From Bordetella parapertussis (GTDB lineage: Bacteria > Pseudomonadota > Gammaproteobacteria > Burkholderiales > Burkholderiaceae_B), in the NCBI GenBank assembly GCA_945869355.1, contig CAMBPA010000111.1, positions 1-5,589 of the forward strand: a stretch of 5,589 nucleotides of DNA, in the 5' to 3' direction. Below the pieces are notes generated by a model that was not told the DNA's origin, did no database searches, and worked only from the letters and a program-made list of their open reading frames with translations. Shown here piece by piece: positions 1 to 5,589 of the stretch. Numbering within the stretch: the first letter of the stretch is position 1; every line of letters starts with the position of its first letter. Both the position numbers and the translations under genes were made by a program.

Positions 1-498
1 ACGCCCGACACGGAAATTCTTGAGCGTGCTGCGCGGATCCAACAAAAAGTACTTGACAAGGCTTGGCAGGGGCGCCAAGAAGGGCTGCCGCTGCGGTCTC
101 CCTATGAGGCGCTGATTCTCGGCTCGATCGGAGAAAAGGAAACCGGAAAGGCCTCGGACCGAGCACGTATTGCTGGCGTCTTTATTAATCGGCTCAGGCT
201 AAATATGCCGCTACAGACAGACCCGACGGTCATTTATGGTTTGGGAGACGCCTACACCGGGCGATTGCGCAAGGTTGACCTGCAAACGGATACCCCTTGG
301 AATACCTACACACGTAACGGACTACCCCCAACGCCGATTGCGAGCGTTGGGCTCGCTTCGTTGCAAGCGGCGCTGCAGCCGGAAAAGCATGATTACCTCT
401 ATTTCGTCGCAAAAGGGGATGGCTCGAGCGCGTTTGCCAAAACCTTACCCGAGCACAATCGTAACGTCGCGCAGTATATATTGGGTCGTAAACCATGA
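1..498 (+). CDS. mltG: Endolytic transglycosylase MltG (YceG family), C-terminal part
   Basis: This is the last 165 residues of MltG, the inner-membrane lytic transglycosylase that cuts nascent peptidoglycan strands and is thought to help end glycan polymerisation. The 5' half, with the membrane anchor and LysM-like part, lies outside the window; full-length homologues are roughly twice this size. The family core is clear: GSIGEKETG at residues 41-49, with E45 aligning with the catalytic glutamate (E218 in E. coli), then [20 protein letters not shown] at 71-80, and [10 protein letters not shown] at 101-110 followed by PIASVG. The C-terminus ([10 protein letters not shown], then HNRNV) also matches the family. 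The residue just before the catalytic Glu is Gly, where I recall Val or Ile in homologues. The frame is open from the first base. The stop overlaps the tmk start (ATGA), implying co-transcription and probably translational coupling. Older annotations call this family aminodeoxychorismate lyase-like; the motifs favour MltG. Confidence 0.95.
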   Translation, partial: TPDTEILERAARIQQKVLDKAWQGRQEGLPLRSPYEALILGSIGEKETGKASDRARIAGVFINRLRLNMPLQTDPTVIYGLGDAYTGRLRKVDLQTDTPWNTYTRNGLPPTPIASVGLASLQAALQPEKHDYLYFVAKGDGSSAFAKTLPEHNRNVAQYILGRKP

Positions 499-1130
499 CG
501 ACGAAGCGCGGGTTGTTTTTGACTTTGGAAGGCGTCGATGGGGCAGGCAAGAGCACGCATGTCCAGTGGCTGGTGGATACACTTGCCGCCCTGGGTCAGC
601 CAGTGCTGTGCACCCGCGAACCCGGCGGCACCCCGATCGGTGAGAAATTACGCACCTTGTTATTGCATGAAGCGATGACACTTGAGTGTGAGACCCTGCT
701 GATGTTTGCGGCGCGTGCCGAGCACGTGCGCACAGTCATCGAGCCCGCGCTGGCGGCGGGGACGTGGGTGGTGTGCGACCGGTTTACCGATGCAACCTTT
801 GCCTACCAAGGCGGCGGGCGAGAGCTCGGAACTACTAGGATTGACGCGCTCGAGCGCTGGGTGCATCCCGAATTGCAACCAGATATCACTTGGCTCTTTG
901 ATGTACCGCTCGAGGTTGCCCGAGAACGCTTAAACCGAACGCGAGATAAGGATCGTTTTGAGCAAGAAGCGGATGCGTTTTTTTTGCGTACGCGACAAAT
1001 TTACTTAGAACGCGCGTCACAACAAGCGCACCGATTTAGGGTGGTGGACTCAACACAACCGATTGATTCCATTCGTGTTCAACTCAACCGCGAACTGGTA
1101 CGTTTAGTCGATACTGGATCAGCGCGATGA
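495..1130 (+). CDS. tmk: Thymidylate kinase (dTMP kinase)
   Basis: This cytoplasmic enzyme phosphorylates dTMP to dTDP with ATP, the step where the de novo and salvage routes to dTTP meet. The 211-residue length is typical for a bacterial Tmk. Visible motifs are the P-loop [10 protein letters not shown] (residues 12-21), the [10 protein letters not shown] segment (41-50) that helps bind dTMP, the DR motif in [19 protein letters not shown] (93-110, D95-R96), and an Arg-rich LID (about 143-154, [12 protein letters not shown]). The catalytic arginines in the LID and the small residue in the P-loop fit the E. coli-like class. The ATG start gives the standard short lead into the P-loop and overlaps the mltG stop by 4 bases. 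The 3' end overlaps holB in the same way. No strong Shine-Dalgarno sequence precedes the start, which fits translational coupling to mltG. The adjacency of tmk and holB is widely conserved in bacteria. Confidence 0.98.
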   Translation: MTTKRGLFLTLEGVDGAGKSTHVQWLVDTLAALGQPVLCTREPGGTPIGEKLRTLLLHEAMTLECETLLMFAARAEHVRTVIEPALAAGTWVVCDRFTDATFAYQGGGRELGTTRIDALERWVHPELQPDITWLFDVPLEVARERLNRTRDKDRFEQEADAFFLRTRQIYLERASQQAHRFRVVDSTQPIDSIRVQLNRELVRLVDTGSAR

Positions 1131-2206
1131 GCCACGCAGCCTTCTTCCCCTGGCAAGTTCAGCTTGCGAAAGATTGGCTGGGTGCGCGCGATCGGTTTGC
1201 CCACGCTTGGCTCATTCACGGGTTAGCTGGAATTGGTAAGCGAGAGTTTGCGTTGGCTGCCGCAGCGGCCTTGCTGTGCGAGAGTCCTCTGCACGGAGTG
1301 GCATGCGGAAAATGCTTGGCATGTGGCTGGTTATCCCATGGAAATCATCCGGACCTCAAGCGCATTCGTCCCGAAGCGCTGGCGCTCGAAGAGGGGGTCG
1401 AAGAGGCGTTGGGGGAGGACGCGAGCGATAACGCGACGGAGGTTGTGGCGTTGGTCGGCTCCTCTAAAAAAGCACCATCCAAGGACATCAGAGTGGATCA
1501 GATTCGCTCGATGGAGCCTTGGTTTAATCATGCGACGCATCGAGGCGGTTGGCGCGTCGCTGTGATTTATCCGGCAGAGGCCCTGACGACAATTTCTGGC
1601 AATGCGTTGCTTAAGGTGTTGGAGGAGCCGCCGCCTTCCACAGTATTTTTGCTGGTTGCGGATGCTCCAGACCGTTTGCTGCCCACCTTGCTCTCTCGCT
1701 GCAGGCGCCTGGCGCTGCCCACACCAAGTCACGTGGAGGCGATGCGTTGGCTAGCAGAGCAGGGAATCAAGTCGCCACAAAATTGGCTCTCGGCCTCTGG
1801 TGGGGCTCCCGTGCAAGCCCTGCGCGCAGCGCAGTCGCAGGGGCATGCTTGCCCAATCTGGCTGGAGGGGTTGATGCAATCCCTTCAAGCCGCGCGCTCG
1901 ATTGATCTTGGGGCGTTAGCCGATACGGTGGCCAAGCTTCCCACCCCGTCATGGCTGGATGCGTTGTCCCGTGCCACCGTTGATTTGAACCTGGCCGTAC
2001 AGGATTTATCCCCGCGCTATTACCCTGGTCTGGGGAAAAGCACTAAAGCGATTGCAAAAGGCTGTGACGCGAGAAAGCTAAGTGATTTAGGAAAATGGCT
2101 TGCCGAGCAATCGCGTGTTGCCGGCCATCCATTAAATGCGAAGCTATTTGCGCAGTCTGCCTTGCAGCGCGTGCTGGCAAGTTGTCAGCCTAGACCAAGC
2201 ATGTAG
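1127..2206 (+). CDS. holB: DNA polymerase III subunit delta' (clamp loader)
   Basis: Delta' is the stator of the clamp-loader complex (with delta and tau/gamma) that loads the beta sliding clamp onto primed DNA. The protein has 359 residues. The N-terminal AAA+ fold shows [15 protein letters not shown] (26-40), a P-loop-like sequence; delta' is generally not an active ATPase. Four cysteines (C51, C60, C63, C66) match the zinc-binding set of E. coli delta'. [10 protein letters not shown] (74-83), the IRVDQIRSM stretch (121-129), [12 protein letters not shown] (159-170) and the SRC motif (190-192), which supplies the trans-acting arginine finger, are all present. Between about residues 84 and 119 an acidic, low-complexity insertion separates two conserved blocks; I recall a similar variable segment in other betaproteobacterial delta' proteins. 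The C-terminal third is less conserved, as expected for the collar domain. The start overlaps the tmk stop by ATGA. Confidence 0.96.
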   Translation: MSHAAFFPWQVQLAKDWLGARDRFAHAWLIHGLAGIGKREFALAAAAALLCESPLHGVACGKCLACGWLSHGNHPDLKRIRPEALALEEGVEEALGEDASDNATEVVALVGSSKKAPSKDIRVDQIRSMEPWFNHATHRGGWRVAVIYPAEALTTISGNALLKVLEEPPPSTVFLLVADAPDRLLPTLLSRCRRLALPTPSHVEAMRWLAEQGIKSPQNWLSASGGAPVQALRAAQSQGHACPIWLEGLMQSLQAARSIDLGALADTVAKLPTPSWLDALSRATVDLNLAVQDLSPRYYPGLGKSTKAIAKGCDARKLSDLGKWLAEQSRVAGHPLNAKLFAQSALQRVLASCQPRPSM

Positions 2207-2245
2207 TTTTTCGCTGCTCACTCATTACGTCTTGGACGATTTACT

Positions 2246-3016
2246 ATGTTTGTCGATTCTCACTGTCATCTCGATTTTCCGGAACTGGCCGCGCAACTGC
2301 CTGAAATCCTGAAGAAAATGCAGAAAAACCGCGTCTCGCACGCCCTATGTGTGAGCGTGAATTTGCCTGACTGGCCTGGCCTGATAGATATCGTTGAGCG
2401 GCATGAACCCCTTTGGGCTTCGGTTGGTGTCCATCCCGATTACGAGGACACCGTAGAGCCCGATGTTCACTTCCTGGTGGAGAACAGTCGCCATCCCAAA
2501 GTTGTCGCGATTGGAGAAACGGGGTTGGATTACTTCCGTCTGAAGGGTGATCTAAGCTGGCAACGTGAAAGGTTTCGTACCCATATTCGTGCGGCGCGTG
2601 AAGCGAATTTGCCCTTAATTATCCACACTCGCTCGTCTTCGGCCGATACGATCTCGATTATGCGAGAGGAGGCTGCTCAGGATGCCGGCGGGGTGATGCA
2701 CTGCTTTACAGAGTCCTGGGAAGTGGCGTGTCAGGCGATGGATTTGGGCTTTTACATCTCGTTTTCAGGGATTGTGACCTTCAAGAGTGCGAAGGAACTG
2801 CAAGAGGTTGCAAGACGCATGCCCTTGGATCGCTTGCTGATCGAGACCGACGCACCGTATTTGTCGCCTGTACCTCATCGAGGGCAAATGAATGATCCAT
2901 CTAAAGTGATCCACGTCGCGGAAATGTTGGCCGAGCTACGCGGAGTTCCTCTCTCGATAATAGAAGAGGCCTCGACAAGTAATTTCTTTTATTTATTCAG
3001 TAAGTTAAGAAATTAA
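2246..3016 (+). CDS. tatD: TatD family metal-dependent hydrolase/DNase
   Basis: This is a cytoplasmic TIM-barrel metallohydrolase; characterised TatD/YcfH/YjjV family members are DNases implicated in DNA repair or degradation. The 256-residue length is standard. All expected metal ligands are visible: HxH at H6 and H8 (DSHCHLDF), E91 in AIGETGLDYF (88-97), H127 in LIIHTRSS, H152 in GVMHCFTES, and D202 in LLIETDAPYLSP (197-208). GVHP at 61-64 is also a family signature. The sequence alone does not separate TatD from its YcfH paralogue; the holB-adjacent position is the one usually occupied by YcfH/TatD. The ATG lies 39 bp after the holB stop with a weak GGA (2234-2236) nine bases upstream, so it probably shares the mltG-tmk-holB transcript. 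No PilZ gene separates holB from tatD here, unlike in several other proteobacteria. The last 15 or so codons become AT-rich. Confidence 0.95.
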   Translation: MFVDSHCHLDFPELAAQLPEILKKMQKNRVSHALCVSVNLPDWPGLIDIVERHEPLWASVGVHPDYEDTVEPDVHFLVENSRHPKVVAIGETGLDYFRLKGDLSWQRERFRTHIRAAREANLPLIIHTRSSSADTISIMREEAAQDAGGVMHCFTESWEVACQAMDLGFYISFSGIVTFKSAKELQEVARRMPLDRLLIETDAPYLSPVPHRGQMNDPSKVIHVAEMLAELRGVPLSIIEEASTSNFFYLFSKLRN

Positions 3017-3158
3017 ATTAATGTGAATTATCTAAAGTAAGCTATGAGAAGTGAATTATCTAATGTTACTTATCAGCTGTCAGTTATTTAAGAATTTACT
3101 TTAAGAGTTAAATATACGTATCCGTTACAAGAATTTAGCCAACCCCCAAAGAATCAAT
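3017..3158 (+). promoter_or_regulatory. AT-rich intergenic region, probable promoter region of the ankyrin gene
   Basis: By hand count 40 of the 142 bases are G or C (about 28%), far below the flanking genes. The long gap after the tightly packed mltG-tmk-holB-tatD unit suggests that the downstream gene has its own promoter here. I could not settle on a convincing sigma-70 pair: TATACG at 3113-3118 and TTAAAT at 3108-3113 resemble -10 elements but lack a good -35 at the right distance. There is a perfect 13-bp direct repeat (listed separately) and a 7-bp inverted repeat TATTTAA/TTAAATA (3085-3091 and 3108-3114). I see no GC-rich hairpin followed by a T-run, so no intrinsic terminator for the tatD transcript is evident. 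Confidence 0.4.
3023..3063. repeat. Pair of 13-bp direct repeats GTGAATTATCTAA
   Basis: The two identical copies lie at 3023-3035 and 3051-3063, 28 bp from start to start. Flanking bases also agree in part (A two bases before and GT one base after each copy), giving an 18-bp unit with two mismatches. The pair sits just after the tatD stop and about 100 bp before the ankyrin start. It could be a paired operator, a remnant of a duplication, or chance in AT-rich DNA. Confidence 0.6.
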
Positions 3159-3845
3159 ATGTTTAAAAAAATAATATCCGGTTTTTTTATTTCATTTCTG
3201 TTAGCAATGTCCATTCAGAACGCCTTGGCTCAGCCTTCCAGCGCTGCCGCGGTAAAGGAATACTGGTTAATGATTAAGAATGACAGAGACAGCGAGATGC
3301 GCGAGCTCTTTCGCACAGGATTCAACCCAAACCGAAAGAACCCTGATCAGCAGCCTGCATTGATATACGCCGCCCGAGAAGATTCTTGGCGCGCCTTTGA
3401 CCTGTTAATGGCGCACCCCAAGATTGATATCAACTTAGCGAATCAGTACAACGAGACGCCGATTATGTATACCGCGCTACTCGGTGACCTCGCCCGCACT
3501 CAAAAACTGATTGATAAAGGGGCGAATGTGAGCCAGTCCGGGTGGAATGCGTTGCACTACGCCACGGTTAAAAACCAACTGCCCGTCATGAAGTTGTTAC
3601 TGGCAAAAGGCGCAGCCATCGATGAGGTGAACCCCGATGGTGATACAGCGCTTATGTTGGCCGTGCGCAGCGGCAATATCGAGGTGATTCAAACGTTGAT
3701 AAATGGCGGTGCTGACCCGACAGCCTCGAACTTCAAGGCACAAAACTCGATAGAAATTGCGCGAGAAAAGGGAAATGCCCTGCTCGCACAAGCGCTGGAG
3801 AAGATCGCGCGTGAACGTAGGGCAAAACAGTCACCGCCACAATAA
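3159..3845 (+). CDS. Exported ankyrin-repeat protein
   Basis: This 228-residue protein has a clear Sec signal peptide: KK at 3-4, a hydrophobic core at 5-18, and an ALA|Q cleavage site after A24. The mature protein is therefore probably periplasmic. It is made of about four to five ankyrin repeats: a degenerate first unit (about 34-62), then ALIYAAREDSWRAFDLLMAH (67-86), ETPIMYTALLGDLARTQKLI (99-118), GWNALHYATVKNQLPVMKLL (128-147), DTALMLAVRSGNIEVIQTLI (162-181), and a degenerate end from about 195. Ankyrin stacks bind partner proteins and no catalytic domain is present, so the partner is unknown. The tail (217-228) is basic. The ATG is the only plausible start: upstream in frame there is no ATG, GTG or TTG before a TAA at 3102-3104. 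The ribosome site is weak (AAAGAA at 3148-3153). The first codons are AT-rich like the leader. I recall exported ankyrin genes beside tatD in other Burkholderiales. Confidence 0.9.
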   Translation: MFKKIISGFFISFLLAMSIQNALAQPSSAAAVKEYWLMIKNDRDSEMRELFRTGFNPNRKNPDQQPALIYAAREDSWRAFDLLMAHPKIDINLANQYNETPIMYTALLGDLARTQKLIDKGANVSQSGWNALHYATVKNQLPVMKLLLAKGAAIDEVNPDGDTALMLAVRSGNIEVIQTLINGGADPTASNFKAQNSIEIAREKGNALLAQALEKIARERRAKQSPPQ

Positions 3846-3889
3846 ACTTTGCGAACGTCCCGCTTTGGCCTAGGGTGGCCTGTTGCGCG

Positions 3890-4990
3890 TCAGTTCGAGC
3901 GAGGCATCAGTTCAGGCCTCAAGATTCCCTGTAGCTCTGAGTAGGGAATCATTAGGGTAGGCATTCCCAGCGCGTAGGGTCCGATCTCGTAGGGGTCGTA
4001 CGTAATGGCCATACCGTCCGCTAGCAGGGCGGCGTTTTCAGATAGCTTGAATGGCCATTTTTTATCGTACGCCTTGTAGTCGGCTTTGGCGAGGTCATTT
4101 GTTTGCAGCCAACGCGCGTGTTGGCGTTTGAGTGCGACCTCGAATGCGGGCATATTGTCAGAGGGAATCATCGTCTGTAAGTTGACGATGATGTCAGAGC
4201 GCGGCAACCAGTTCAAATATTGTGTGGTTGAATTGCCATGCGCACCACCCGAATAGATATAACTGTCAAGCTGCACAACGATGATCGTTGGCGTGGCACG
4301 CTTAAGTGCCGCGCGCAACAAAATCTCGTCGCGTGGTCTTGCGGTTGCCCAAAAATGCTCGCTCAGCTGGCTGAGTGTCTCGAAATTTTTGGCCTGGTTG
4401 CTCTCAATCTGTGCCATCGACAAGAGCGACAGTTCAACAAAAGCGCTAAACCGTTCGTGCTCGGTAAAAATGAGTCGCTCAAGCTTGATGGAAGGGCATT
4501 GCTTGCCAGAACATCCGGGTTTGGTTTGAACAAGCACTTGTTTCTTTGAAGGCTGCACACCTGGCTCATCACTTGTCTTGGGTGGCGTCGAACTTGGCGA
4601 CGCTTGTGCGCGTGTAGGGGAAACCGATGGGGAGGGGACTACCGCTGCGCTTTTCGGAGGAGTTGCCGGAAGGGCAACAGGCGCCCGCAGCGGGGTGGGT
4701 TGCACCACGCTTTGTGTGGTTGCAACGGGTGCGACTGGCTTTGCCGTCGTCGTTGTCTCGTTATATTGATTGCCGATATTAAAGGTGGCACCGGATCCAG
4801 TCTGAAATGTTGCAGTCCCTGTGTCGGCGACTGCAGTCGACGATGCGTTGGGTGTTACGCGTGTGGTTGACGGAACCTTAGGCGACTGTGACGGGCTCGC
4901 CAGTGTAATGTCACCACCCGAACCTTGCGAGGAACAGCCGGCGATCACAGTCAAAGCGCTCAGGCACATGGTTAGACCAAATCTACTCAC
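3890..4990 (-). CDS. Lipoprotein with C-terminal DUF3298/RsiV-type domain
   Basis: This is a 366-residue predicted lipoprotein of unknown function. The N-terminus has R3, a hydrophobic segment and a lipobox ending in IAGC (16-19), so C19 should be lipidated after signal peptidase II cleavage. Ser at +2 suggests outer-membrane sorting. Residues from about 25 to 158 form a Pro/Ser/Thr/Ala-rich, probably disordered linker. C160 and C165 then mark the start of the folded part and could form a disulfide. The C-terminal half matches the DUF4163/DUF3298 arrangement seen in PdaC- and RsiV-type proteins: LDSYIYSGGAHGNSTT (241-256) and YDPYEIGPYALGMP (331-344) followed by IPYSEL (348-353). Known members include a peptidoglycan deacetylase and a lysozyme-sensing anti-sigma factor, but no such activity can be assigned here. 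The GTG start is preferred over the ATG at residue 8, which would remove the positive n-region. It lies 14 bp after the peroxidase stop, so the two are probably co-transcribed. It converges on the ankyrin gene with a 44-bp gap. Confidence 0.88.
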   Translation of the reverse strand: MSRFGLTMCLSALTVIAGCSSQGSGGDITLASPSQSPKVPSTTRVTPNASSTAVADTGTATFQTGSGATFNIGNQYNETTTTAKPVAPVATTQSVVQPTPLRAPVALPATPPKSAAVVPSPSVSPTRAQASPSSTPPKTSDEPGVQPSKKQVLVQTKPGCSGKQCPSIKLERLIFTEHERFSAFVELSLLSMAQIESNQAKNFETLSQLSEHFWATARPRDEILLRAALKRATPTIIVVQLDSYIYSGGAHGNSTTQYLNWLPRSDIIVNLQTMIPSDNMPAFEVALKRQHARWLQTNDLAKADYKAYDKKWPFKLSENAALLADGMAITYDPYEIGPYALGMPTLMIPYSELQGILRPELMPRSN

Positions 4991-4998
4991 GTTGGTAT

Positions 4999-5001
4999 TC
5001 C
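4999..5001 (-). promoter_or_regulatory. Ribosome binding site for the GTG-started lipoprotein gene
   Basis: On the - strand the sequence TGGAA precedes the start, with GGA eight bases before the GTG. It falls inside the 14-bp gap after the peroxidase stop. The spacing supports the GTG at 4988-4990 as the true start. Confidence 0.55.
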
Positions 5002-5004
5002 AGT

Positions 5005-5508
5005 TTATTGATCAGCGGAAGTATAAGGGACTGAAAGCGCCTGTTTAATACTTTCACGTAGGGTAAGCGGTTTGGTCGCTGGGGCATAGCGGTCGACGAC
5101 ACGCTGGTCACGCGCCACCAGAAACTTCGTGAAGTTCCACTTAATGGCTTCAGTGCCAAAGAGACCTTTTTTCTCTTGTTTTAGCCACTCAAAGACCGGG
5201 CTAGCCTTCGGACCGTTTACCTCAACTTTCGCGAACATTGGAAAGGTGATTTTAAATTGCGTGTCGCAGAACGCGGCGATCTCAGCGTTATCGCCAGGCT
5301 CTTGATGGCCGAACTGGTCGCAGGGGAATCCCAGTACCGTGAACCCTTGCGCACCGAACTCCTGTTGAAGAACTTCTAGTTCAGCGTATTGCTTGGTGAA
5401 ACCACACTTTGAAGCAACGTTCACGAAAAGAAGGACCTGTCCAGCGTAGATGGAGAGTTGCTGCGGTTTACCATCGATGGCAATAGCACTTAATTGTTCG
5501 AGGGACAT
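5005..5508 (-). CDS. gpx: Glutathione peroxidase family thiol peroxidase
   Basis: This is a 167-residue thioredoxin-fold peroxidase that reduces H2O2 and organic or lipid hydroperoxides. The family signatures are NVASKCGFT (30-38) with peroxidatic C35, GFPCDQFGHQEPG (60-72) with Q65, and KWNFTKFLV (123-131) with W124 and N125, completing the Cys-Gln-Trp-Asn catalytic tetrad. The peroxidatic residue is Cys (TGT/TGC codon type), not selenocysteine. C63 and C81 sit where yeast Gpx3/Orp1 has C64 and the resolving C82, so a thioredoxin-dependent 2-Cys mechanism is more likely than true glutathione dependence. There is no signal peptide, so it is cytoplasmic; E. coli BtuE is the comparable enzyme. 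The ATG follows a good GAGG site at six-base spacing, which overlaps the stop of an upstream reading frame. The lipoprotein gene follows 14 bp downstream. Confidence 0.95.
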   Translation of the reverse strand: MSLEQLSAIAIDGKPQQLSIYAGQVLLFVNVASKCGFTKQYAELEVLQQEFGAQGFTVLGFPCDQFGHQEPGDNAEIAAFCDTQFKITFPMFAKVEVNGPKASPVFEWLKQEKKGLFGTEAIKWNFTKFLVARDQRVVDRYAPATKPLTLRESIKQALSVPYTSADQ

Positions 5509-5514
5509 GTTTGG

Positions 5515-5518
5515 CCTC
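5515..5518 (-). promoter_or_regulatory. Ribosome binding site of the peroxidase gene
   Basis: GAGG on the - strand lies six bases before the ATG at 5506-5508. Together with the preceding T it reads TGAGG, so it overlaps the TGA stop of the upstream reading frame. This is a common layout for translational coupling. Confidence 0.7.
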
Positions 5519-5588
5519 AGGGGGTAAGAGAGGAGAATGCCTCAATCGCGCGCAGCCGAGAGCTGCGCAGATCGACGCGCTGTGCTGG
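5517..5588 (-). CDS. C-terminal fragment of an unidentified upstream gene (window edge)
   Basis: Reading leftwards from the right edge, one - strand frame is open for 23 codons and ends in TGA eight bases before the peroxidase ATG. It encodes a tail containing RVDLRSSRLRAIEAFSSLTP, with a helix-like amphipathic composition and GC-rich third positions. The position of its stop, overlapping the Shine-Dalgarno sequence of the peroxidase gene, is what one expects for an operon neighbour. The fragment is too short to recognise a family. It may be chance, because an open frame of this length is not rare in GC-rich DNA. Confidence 0.4.
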   Translation of the reverse strand, partial: PAQRVDLRSSRLRAIEAFSSLTP

Positions 5589-5589
5589 G

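Noticed and set aside
3085..3114. Inverted repeat TATTTAA/TTAAATA as an operator or attenuator.
   Set aside because: Seven A/T-only bases with a 16-base loop in 28% GC DNA is weak evidence; mentioned only within the intergenic entry.
3867..3880. Possible bidirectional terminator between the convergent genes (GGCC, six-base loop, GGCC).
   Set aside because: The stem is only four base pairs and no T-run follows on either strand.
3438..4780. The six-residue string NQYNET occurs in both the ankyrin protein (residues 95-100) and the lipoprotein (74-79), with similar DNA.
   Set aside because: In the ankyrin protein it fits the normal repeat-turn pattern and in the lipoprotein it lies in the linker. 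No identity extends beyond it, so it is most likely coincidence.
4578..4870. Gly/Val/Thr- and Cys-rich open frames on the + strand inside the lipoprotein gene.
   Set aside because: They are antisense shadows of the Pro/Ser/Thr/Ala-rich linker, whose codon bias leaves opposite frames open; no ribosome site or family motif is visible.
5550..5568. Perfect 7-bp GC-rich hairpin (GCGCAGC/GCTGCGC) with a five-base loop near the right edge.
   Set aside because: It has no T-run and lies inside the probable coding end of the upstream gene; chance hairpins of this size are common in GC-rich coding DNA.
5537..5589. A + strand ATG preceded by AGGAGA near the right edge, suggesting a divergent gene.
   Set aside because: The ribosome site is too close to the ATG, and the opposite strand has a better explanation for this stretch. 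Too little sequence remains to support a gene.

Overview
The window looks like a chromosomal core region of a betaproteobacterium, most likely Burkholderiales. This is inferred from the gene order mltG-tmk-holB-tatD followed by an exported ankyrin-repeat protein, from the protein motifs, and from the moderate GC content. I see no rRNA, tRNA, CRISPR array, insertion sequence, integrase or other mobile-element signature. Nothing here amounts to an undescribed multi-gene system.

Left half, + strand (1-3016). The window opens inside mltG, the endolytic transglycosylase that cleaves nascent peptidoglycan strands. Its stop overlaps the start of tmk (thymidylate kinase) by ATGA, and the tmk stop overlaps the start of holB (DNA polymerase III delta') in the same way. 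tatD, a metal-dependent nuclease of the TatD family, follows after a 39-bp gap. The overlaps and short gap point to one transcript combining envelope growth, dTTP supply, the replication clamp loader and DNA processing.

Middle (3017-3845). A 142-bp intergenic stretch of about 28% GC separates tatD from an ankyrin-repeat gene with a signal peptide. It carries a perfect 13-bp direct repeat and is the most likely place in the window for a regulated promoter. The encoded 228-residue protein is probably periplasmic.

Right part, - strand (3890-5589). A second unit converges on the ankyrin gene. It reads, right to left, the last residues of an unidentified gene (edge fragment), a thiol-type glutathione peroxidase, and, 14 bp further on, a 366-residue lipoprotein. 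The lipoprotein starts at GTG and has a long Pro/Ser/Thr/Ala linker and a C-terminal DUF3298/RsiV-type domain. The tight spacing suggests that these genes are co-transcribed and translationally coupled. An exported ankyrin protein, a DUF3298 lipoprotein and a peroxidase lying together allow a loose hypothesis of envelope or oxidative stress, but the sequence does not prove a functional link.
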